The notes under the pieces are model-generated. The model was not told the origin of the DNA. It searched no databases and saw only the letters and a program-made list of their open reading frames with translations. 5,315 bases of DNA. It comes from CADCTB01 sp036269435 (GTDB taxonomy: Bacteria > Actinomycetota > Acidimicrobiia > Acidimicrobiales > AC-14). The translations under genes and the position numbers were made by a program. Positions 1 through 5,315 of this stretch are shown here, one piece after another. Every line of letters starts with the position of its first letter. Position 1 is the stretch's first letter. The stretch is from NCBI GenBank assembly GCA_036269435.1, contig DATASA010000003.1, positions 1-5,315 of the forward strand, read 5' to 3'.

Positions 1-123
1 CTGCACCTCGCCCTCGCCGTCGCCGACCGCGGCTACGTCCTGGAGCGGGGACGCATCACGGCGGAGGGATCGGCCGCCGCGTTGCGGGACCGATCAACCG
101 CCGGTGGCCTCCTGCCGATCTAG
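1..123 (+). CDS. livF: Branched-chain amino acid ABC transporter ATPase, LivF type (C-terminal fragment)
   Basis: Partial gene; only the last 40 codons and the TAG stop at 121-123 lie in the window. Frame 1 reads LHLALAVADRGYVLERGRI, followed by an EGSAAAL-like stretch and a short tail ending LLPI. The ADRGYVLExGRI...G.AA.L pattern is the characteristic end of LivF-type ATPases of the Liv (HAAT) importer family, which energise uptake of branched-chain amino acids or related substrates at the inner face of the membrane. The Walker A, signature and Walker B motifs would lie upstream and cannot be checked. The tail after the last conserved helix is short. The next gene follows on the same strand after 11 bases, but it appears to have its own promoter overlapping this stop codon. 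Family assignment rests on about 30 residues; LivG or another ABC ATPase is the alternative. Confidence 0.75.
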   Translation: MHLALAVADRGYVLERGRITAEGSAAALRDRSTAGGLLPI

Positions 124-134
124 TTTCGCGGGGC
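121..134 (+). promoter_or_regulatory. Candidate -10 element and leaderless start for the methyltransferase gene
   Basis: TAGTTT at 121-126 fits the actinobacterial -10 pattern TAnnnT and lies exactly 8 bases before ATG 135, so transcription would begin at or within a base or two of the start codon. The hexamer includes the stop codon of the upstream transporter gene. The only purine run, GGGG at 130-133, is one base from the ATG, too close for a normal Shine-Dalgarno. No convincing -35 is visible. The same geometry recurs at 2960 and 4826. Confidence 0.45.
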
Positions 135-1439
135 ATGGGCACGTCGACGTCGCGGTTCGGGGTGGGCCGGCGGGAGAGCCACGACGCTTCTGAGTTCTAC
201 GCCCGGTTCCGCCCGCCCGAGACATCGGCCGACGCCGAGGTGGTCGACTTCACGCCCGACCCGCCCCTCATGGTCGGCGACGCCCGGTCGATGGCCGAGC
301 TCAAGCCGGCGTGCGTGGCCCTGGTCGTCACGTCGCCCCCCTATTTCGCGGGCAAGGAGTACGAAGCCGACCTCAGCACCGGCAGCGTCCCCGCCACCTA
401 CCTCGACTACCTGGCCATGCTGCGCGACGTCTTCGACGAGTGCAAGCGGGTGCTGGAGCCGGGCGGGCGCATCGCGGTCAACGTGGCCAACCTCGGCCGC
501 CGGCCCTACCGGAGCCTCTCCGCCGACGTCGTCCGCATCCTCCAGGACGACCTGGGCCTGCTCCTGCGCGGCGAGATCGTCTGGGTCAAGGCCGAAGGCG
601 CGTCCGGGTCCTGCGCGTGGGGGTCCTTCCGCAAGGCGACGAACCCGGTGCTGCGCGACGTCAGCGAGCGGGTGGTCGTCGCCGGCAAGGGACGGTTCGA
701 CCGGGCCCGGGCGGGCGAAAGCTCGCTCTCGACGGACGAGTTCATGGAGGCGACGCTCGACGTCTGGCACCTTCCACCGGAGCGGGCCCGGCGGGTGGGC
801 CACCCCGCTCCCTTCCCGGTGGAGCTGCCCCAGCGCCTGATCGAGCTGTACACGTACCGGGGCGACCTGGTGCTCGACCCGTTCCTCGGCTCCGGGTCGA
901 CTGCGGTCGCCGCGGTGCGGACCGGCCGCCGCTACTGCGGCTACGACACCGACCCCGCCTACGTCGAGCTGGCTCGGGCCAGGGTGGCCGACGAGCTGCT
1001 GTCGACGTCCACGTCGACGTCGACCCCGGTGCCGGCGAAGGCCGCGGCCGGGGTGGCCGAGGACCTGCTGGTGGCGGCCGGGTTCACCGTCGCCGACCGG
1101 GATCTGCGGATGCCCAAGCTCGGCCTGACCGTCGACCTCGTCGTCGATGGCGTCGACGGCACCCGGTGGTACGTCGACGTCTCGGGTGCCCTGACCGTCA
1201 CCCGAGCCGGGCTGGCCCGGACCGACCAGGCCTGGGCCGCCGTGGGCCGGGCCGCCGTCCTGCGGGCCCACGGGCACGGGCCGGTGCTGCTGTTGACGTC
1301 GCACGTCCCCCGGCGCGGCGACCCGGCCGACCGCGCCCTGCGGGCGGCCGGCCTGGAGGCCGTGGGGATCACCGAGCCGGCGACGGCCGAGCTGCTGCGG
1401 CGCTACGCGGCCGGGATGGAGCCCAGCCGGCCGGCCTGA
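135..1439 (+). CDS. Beta-class DNA methyltransferase (predicted N4-cytosine) with fused C-terminal nuclease-like domain
   Basis: 434 aa. It is predicted to transfer a methyl group from S-adenosylmethionine to a base in a specific DNA site. Motif order is seen directly: catalytic motif IV TSPPY at residues 66-70, a central part (about 145-220) that may hold the target recognition region, a motif X-like stretch HPAPFPVELPQRLIELYT at 223-240, then motif I DPFLGSGST at 248-256 and CGYDTDP at 268-274. IV before I is the beta-class order; (S/T)PPY rather than DPPY favours N4-cytosine over N6-adenine. A Ser-Thr repeat linker (290-297) leads to an additional domain, about 303-427, with E309, D334 (VDLVV) and D348-V-S350 (WYVDVSG), placed roughly as in PD-(D/E)XK nucleases but with DVS in place of ExK. 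No separate restriction enzyme or specificity subunit lies in the window. ATG 135 is chosen because residues 10-30 look like a real N-terminus and a -10-like box sits 8 bases upstream; ATG 270 would also keep all motifs. Methyltransferase call is firm; the C-terminal fold is inference. Confidence 0.9.
   Translation: MGTSTSRFGVGRRESHDASEFYARFRPPETSADAEVVDFTPDPPLMVGDARSMAELKPACVALVVTSPPYFAGKEYEADLSTGSVPATYLDYLAMLRDVFDECKRVLEPGGRIAVNVANLGRRPYRSLSADVVRILQDDLGLLLRGEIVWVKAEGASGSCAWGSFRKATNPVLRDVSERVVVAGKGRFDRARAGESSLSTDEFMEATLDVWHLPPERARRVGHPAPFPVELPQRLIELYTYRGDLVLDPFLGSGSTAVAAVRTGRRYCGYDTDPAYVELARARVADELLSTSTSTSTPVPAKAAAGVAEDLLVAAGFTVADRDLRMPKLGLTVDLVVDGVDGTRWYVDVSGALTVTRAGLARTDQAWAAVGRAAVLRAHGHGPVLLLTSHVPRRGDPADRALRAAGLEAVGITEPATAELLRRYAAGMEPSRPA
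1001..1024 (+). repeat. GTCGAC-rich microrepeat encoding the Ser-Thr linker
   Basis: Four GTCGAC hexamers or near copies lie within 24 bases and encode alternating Ser-Thr, residues 290-297 of the methyltransferase. The repeat sits exactly at the junction between the catalytic domain and the extra C-terminal domain, so it most likely encodes a flexible linker and may vary in copy number by slippage. Confidence 0.6.
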
Positions 1440-2362
1440 TAGTCCTCGAAGGCCTGGATCAGCTCGGCCTTGGTGTTCATGACGAACGGGCCGTAGTGGG
1501 CGACGGGCTCGCGGATGGGCAGCCCGCCCATCACGTAGACGTCGAGGGCGGGGGTGTGGCTGTCCTGGGTCCGGCGGCCGGCGACCCGGATGGTGTCGCC
1601 CGCGCCGAGCACGGCGAGCTGGCCGGTGTGCACCGGGCGCCCCTCCGCGCCGACCGTGCCGTCGCCACTGAGGACGTAGACGAGAGCGTTGAAGTCCCGT
1701 CGCCAGGGCAGGTCGACCGACGCGCCCGGCTGCACCGTGGCGTGGACGATCGAGATCGGGGTGTAGGTCGAGCCGGGGCCCTGGTGGGCACCGAGGTCAC
1801 CGGCGATCAGCCGGACGAGGGCGCCGCCGTCGGGCGAGCTGAGCAGGGCGACGGACGAGCCGCGGATGTCCTGGTACCGGGGCTGGATCATCTTGTCCTT
1901 CCCGGGCAGGTTGACCCAGAGCTGCAGCCCGTGGAACAGGCCGCCGCTGACCACGAGGGTCTCCGGCGGGCGCTCGATGTGGAGGATGCCGCCGCCGGCG
2001 GTCATCCACTGGGTGTCGCCGTTGGTGATGACGCCGCCCCCGCCGTTGGAGTCCTGGTGCTCCATGATGCCGTCGATCATGTAGGTGACGGTCTCGAAGC
2101 CGCGGTGCGGATGCCACGACGTCCCCTTGGGCTCACCCGGTGCGTACTCCACCTCACCCATCTGGTCCATGTGGATGAACGGGTCGAGGTCGGCCATGTC
2201 CACGCCGGCGAAGGCCCGCCGCACGGGGAAGCCCTCGCCTTCGTACCCCTTCGGGGCGGTGGTGACGGACTTCACCGGGCGGACCGTGCCCGGGCCGGTC
2301 GAGCCGTCGGGAACCGTCACCTTGGGCAGGGCCAGGAGGTTGTCGACAGTGACTGCGGGCAT
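1403..2362 (-). CDS. Pirin family protein (bicupin, possible quercetinase-like metalloprotein)
   Basis: 319 aa, close to or slightly longer than typical bacterial pirins. The N-terminal cupin carries HPHRGFETVTY at residues 84-94 and GGGILHIER at 123-131, so the four metal ligands known from human pirin (His, His, His, Glu) are all present as H84, H86, H128 and E130. The second cupin half spans about 195-285, and the C-terminal block EPVAHYGPFVMNTKAELIQ (285-303) is typical of the family. Pirins are cytoplasmic Fe(II) proteins; some bacterial members oxidise quercetin, others act as redox-linked regulators by partner binding, and sequence alone does not decide between these. ATG 2362 is well supported: AAGGAGGG (plus-strand 2368-2375) lies five bases upstream. 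The gene is convergent with the methyltransferase gene, and the last 37 bases overlap. An operator-like palindrome lies 27-44 bases upstream of the start, suggesting regulated expression. Confidence 0.95.
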   Translation of the reverse strand: MPAVTVDNLLALPKVTVPDGSTGPGTVRPVKSVTTAPKGYEGEGFPVRRAFAGVDMADLDPFIHMDQMGEVEYAPGEPKGTSWHPHRGFETVTYMIDGIMEHQDSNGGGGVITNGDTQWMTAGGGILHIERPPETLVVSGGLFHGLQLWVNLPGKDKMIQPRYQDIRGSSVALLSSPDGGALVRLIAGDLGAHQGPGSTYTPISIVHATVQPGASVDLPWRRDFNALVYVLSGDGTVGAEGRPVHTGQLAVLGAGDTIRVAGRRTQDSHTPALDVYVMGGLPIREPVAHYGPFVMNTKAELIQAFEDYQAGRLGSIPAA

Positions 2363-2367
2363 GACTG

Positions 2368-2375
2368 CCCTCCTT
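2368..2375 (-). promoter_or_regulatory. Strong Shine-Dalgarno of the pirin gene
   Basis: AAGGAGGG on the minus strand ends five bases before the pirin ATG. It is the only consensus ribosome binding site in the window, fixes the pirin start, and implies a transcript with a real 5' leader, unlike three of the other genes. Confidence 0.85.
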
Positions 2376-2388
2376 GCTGGAGATCGTT

Positions 2389-2406
2389 TGGTTCAACCTT
2401 CAACCA
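2389..2406. promoter_or_regulatory. 18-bp imperfect palindrome, candidate operator
   Basis: TGGTTCAACCTTCAACCA has 7 of 9 position pairs complementary (TGGTT-n-AA-nn-TT-n-AACCA). It also contains the heptamer TTCAACC twice in tandem (2392-2398 and 2399-2405) and a perfect GGTTCAACC palindrome at 2390-2398. It is AT-richer than its surroundings and lies in the divergent intergenic region, starting 27 bases upstream of the pirin ATG and ending 55 bases before ATG 2461. Size and symmetry suit a dimeric repressor such as a MarR, TetR or HxlR-type protein. No regulator gene is in the window, so the binding protein is unknown. Confidence 0.5.
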
Positions 2407-2432
2407 GTTGCCCGGACGAGAATTCCCCGATC

Positions 2433-2438
2433 GCTAAT
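2433..2438 (+). promoter_or_regulatory. Weak candidate -10 for the small hypothetical gene
   Basis: GCTAAT matches the last four bases of TATAAT. A possible -35, TTGCCC at 2408-2413, lies 19 bases upstream, which is slightly long, and it partly borders the operator-like palindrome. If used, transcription would begin about 15 bases before ATG 2461. No Shine-Dalgarno follows. The assignment is tentative. Confidence 0.2.
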
Positions 2439-2460
2439 GCCCTTGCGCCCGTTGGTCGAT

Positions 2461-2916
2461 ATGTACACCATGCCGACCACACGCACACGAACGACCGCCC
2501 AGCACCTCGAGGACCTCGCCGAGGACCTGACCCGTCGGTTGGGCATCCCCTTCCGGCCGAACTCCAAGGGGGGTATCGCCTTCCGGGAGCCGCTGCGGAT
2601 CACCAGTTGGTCCGTACCGCTGGTGTTCGACGGCCACGCGGCCTGGGACCATGGCAGCCTCGTCCCGACCGACTTCGTGGGCCACGTCCTGTGGGCCGCC
2701 CTGCGGTCGACCTCGGGTCGGGACGACTCGCGGCCGTACTGGCACTGCAACCTCAGCGAGCACGGGTGCACGGCGATCCTCGAGCACCTCGGCGGCGAAG
2801 ACGCCGGCGGGGGCTGGGTCATCGGCGAGGACGTCCTCCTGGAGCGCCCGGCCGCAGCTGCGTCGCCCGCACCGGAGCCGACGACCCCCCGCCGGCGCTC
2901 CCGCAAGGTCGCCTGA
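2461..2916 (+). CDS. Hypothetical protein with a His/Cys cluster and basic tail
   Basis: 151 aa from ATG 2461; I do not recognise the family. Codon use is like its neighbours and the reading frame is uninterrupted to TGA 2914-2916. A predicted N-terminal helix (about 12-28, QHLEDLAEDLTRRLG) is followed by a compact mixed region rich in aromatic residues. The segment WHCNLSEHGC (94-103) puts H95, C96, H101 and C103 close together, which could bind a metal or form a disulfide, though this is speculative. The last 22 residues are Ala/Pro-rich and end in RRRSRK, probably disordered. No signal peptide or membrane helix is visible, so a cytoplasmic location is expected. The start is uncertain: the frame is open back to TTG 2374, with further candidates at ATG 2437 and ATG 2470, and none has a good Shine-Dalgarno. 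Residues before 2461 would overlap the operator region and look non-coding. Divergent from pirin; 57 bases ahead of the kinase gene. Confidence 0.65.
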   Translation: MYTMPTTRTRTTAQHLEDLAEDLTRRLGIPFRPNSKGGIAFREPLRITSWSVPLVFDGHAAWDHGSLVPTDFVGHVLWAALRSTSGRDDSRPYWHCNLSEHGCTAILEHLGGEDAGGGWVIGEDVLLERPAAAASPAPEPTTPRRRSRKVA

Positions 2917-2936
2917 GCCTCAGGCGCTCCCTGAGG
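2911..2936 (+). terminator. Two mutually exclusive hairpins after the hypothetical gene
   Basis: GCCTGA-GCC-TCAGGC at 2911-2925 forms a 6-bp stem with a 3-base loop that includes the stop codon. CCTCAGG-CGCTC-CCTGAGG at 2918-2936 forms a 7-bp stem with a 5-base loop. The middle arm is shared, so only one can form at a time. There is no U-tract, so this is not a standard intrinsic terminator, but stem-only terminators are common in high-GC actinobacteria. The kinase promoter candidate lies 24 bases downstream. Confidence 0.45.
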
Positions 2937-2959
2937 GAATGCCCGCGTCGCCGGGCGGG

Positions 2960-2973
2960 TAGTTCTGGGGACG
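2960..2973 (+). promoter_or_regulatory. Candidate -10 element and leaderless start for the kinase gene
   Basis: TAGTTC at 2960-2965 lies 8 bases before GTG 2974, the same spacing as upstream of the methyltransferase and PNPOx-like genes. It differs from TAnnnT at the last base, though a T follows at 2966. GGGGA at 2967-2971 is only two bases from the GTG and is unlikely to work as a Shine-Dalgarno. No clear -35 is seen. Confidence 0.35.
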
Positions 2974-4797
<1,824 letters not shown>

Positions 4798-4801
4798 GCG
4801 C

Positions 4802-4839
4802 TCGCCCGTCGGTGGACCATGCGGGTACGCTCACCGGCC
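4802..4839 (+). promoter_or_regulatory. Candidate promoter with leaderless start for the PNPOx-like gene
   Basis: TACGCT at 4826-4831 matches TAnnnT and lies 8 bases before GTG 4840. A weak -35, TCGCCC at 4802-4807 (three of six matches to TTGACA), is 18 bases upstream. ATG 4819, the longest-frame start, lies between these two boxes and would therefore not be in the transcript. No Shine-Dalgarno precedes either start. Confidence 0.5.
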
Positions 4840-5313
4840 GTGCCGGCGTGGCAGGAGTTCGAGCAGGCGGAACCGGAGTTCGCCGGGCGGGTGCGAGGAC
4901 TCTTCGACGCCGGTCGCCACAAGACGATCGCAACGCTGCGGGCCGACGGCTCGCCGCGCATATCGGGCATCGAGTGCGAGTTCGCCGACGGCGATCTGCG
5001 CTTCGGTTCCATGACCGCCGCCCGCAAGGGCGACGACCTGAGGCGTGACCCCCGGTTCGCCCTGCACGGGCCGACCTTCCACCCGGAGAAGGGCCACGAC
5101 AGCGAGTGGCCGGGCGAGGCGAAGATCGCCGGGCGAGCGGTACCCGCCGGCCCGGTGACGACGGACCCGGCGAGCGAACAACAACCGGACGGGGAGATGT
5201 TCGTCGCCGACATCACCGAGATCGTGGTCACCGGACTGAACGCCGAGGCCACCAAGCTCGTCGTCGAGTTCTGGACGCCCGAGCGCGGCCTGCAAAGAGT
5301 CGAGCGGGACTAG
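4840..5313 (+). CDS. PNPOx-like split-barrel family protein (FMN- or F420-binding)
   Basis: 157 aa from GTG 4840. The segment HKTIATLRADGSPRISGIE (27-45) followed by DLRFGSMTAARKGDDLRRDP (52-71) and GEAKIAGRA (92-100) is the pattern of the pyridoxamine 5'-phosphate oxidase-like split beta-barrel family. Actinobacterial members bind FMN, F420, haem or biliverdin and include F420-dependent reductases; true pyridoxamine phosphate oxidases are longer and this is not assigned as one. The end, VVEFWTPERGLQRVERD, fits the C-terminal strand and tail common in these proteins, so it appears complete; the stop TAG is at 5311-5313. No signal peptide or membrane segment is seen. GTG 4840 is preferred over ATG 4819 because the family motif starts just after WQEFE, and a -10-like box overlaps the extra seven codons. 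It follows the kinase gene by 42 bases but probably has its own promoter. Cofactor and substrate cannot be told from sequence. Confidence 0.85.
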   Translation: MPAWQEFEQAEPEFAGRVRGLFDAGRHKTIATLRADGSPRISGIECEFADGDLRFGSMTAARKGDDLRRDPRFALHGPTFHPEKGHDSEWPGEAKIAGRAVPAGPVTTDPASEQQPDGEMFVADITEIVVTGLNAEATKLVVEFWTPERGLQRVERD

Positions 5314-5315
5314 AA

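Noticed and set aside
1001..1024. GTCGAC array as a CRISPR-like, origin or protein-binding repeat
   Set aside because: It is short, lacks spacers, and is explained by in-frame Ser-Thr codons in a protein linker.
120..1304. 394-codon open frame antisense to the methyltransferase gene
   Set aside because: Low-complexity shadow frame mirroring the codon bias of the plus-strand gene, with no recognisable domain or start signal.
135..1439. A full restriction-modification or phage-defence island
   Set aside because: The neighbours (transporter ATPase, pirin, kinase, split-barrel protein) are ordinary chromosomal genes, and no nuclease, helicase, specificity subunit, integrase or other defence gene is present in the window.
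311..2437. 708-codon open frame on the plus strand running through both the methyltransferase and pirin genes
   Set aside because: Its product is dominated by Arg, Gly, Pro and Ala without any family motif, as expected of an off-frame reading of GC-rich DNA; the real frames carry complete methyltransferase and pirin motifs.
2374..2460. N-terminal extension of the hypothetical protein to TTG 2374
   Set aside because: These codons cover the pirin leader and operator palindrome, lack a ribosome binding site, and their residues do not resemble a natural N-terminus.
2941..2956. GCCCG/CGGGC hairpin in front of the kinase promoter candidate
   Set aside because: A 5-bp GC stem with a 6-base loop is expected by chance in DNA this GC-rich and has no U-tract.

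Overview
This is a very GC-rich window, with strong G/C preference at third codon positions. Its gene content (a transmembrane Ser/Thr kinase, a split-barrel PNPOx-like flavin or F420 protein, start sites that look leaderless) fits a high-GC actinobacterium, possibly of the Acidimicrobiia type. The taxonomic call is inference; the window holds no rRNA or other marker gene.

Layout from left to right: (1) the last 40 codons of a branched-chain amino acid ABC transporter ATPase (LivF type) on the + strand; (2) 11 bases later, a complete beta-class DNA methyltransferase (predicted N4-cytosine, TSPPY motif) carrying an extra C-terminal domain that may be a divergent PD-(D/E)XK fold; (3) a pirin-family cupin protein on the - strand, whose 3' end overlaps the methyltransferase 3' end by 37 bases; (4) a 98-base divergent intergenic region with an 18-bp imperfect palindrome that looks like an operator, next to the pirin ribosome binding site; (5) a small unrecognised + strand protein with a His/Cys cluster; (6) a 57-base gap with two competing hairpins and a likely promoter; (7) a complete PknB-like Ser/Thr kinase with a long repetitive cytoplasmic linker, one membrane helix and an extracytoplasmic PsbP/LpqN-like domain; (8) a PNPOx-like split-barrel protein that probably starts at GTG 4840, not at the upstream ATG 4819. 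The window ends two bases after its stop.

The genes do not form one evident pathway. They look like separate short transcription units: three of the five complete genes have a TA-beginning -10-like hexamer exactly 8 bases before the start codon and no usable Shine-Dalgarno, while pirin has a strong Shine-Dalgarno and its own operator-like site. No mobile element, CRISPR array, tRNA or rRNA was seen. The least ordinary item is the methyltransferase with its fused C-terminal domain and no separate restriction enzyme gene nearby. I do not see a clear multi-gene new system here.
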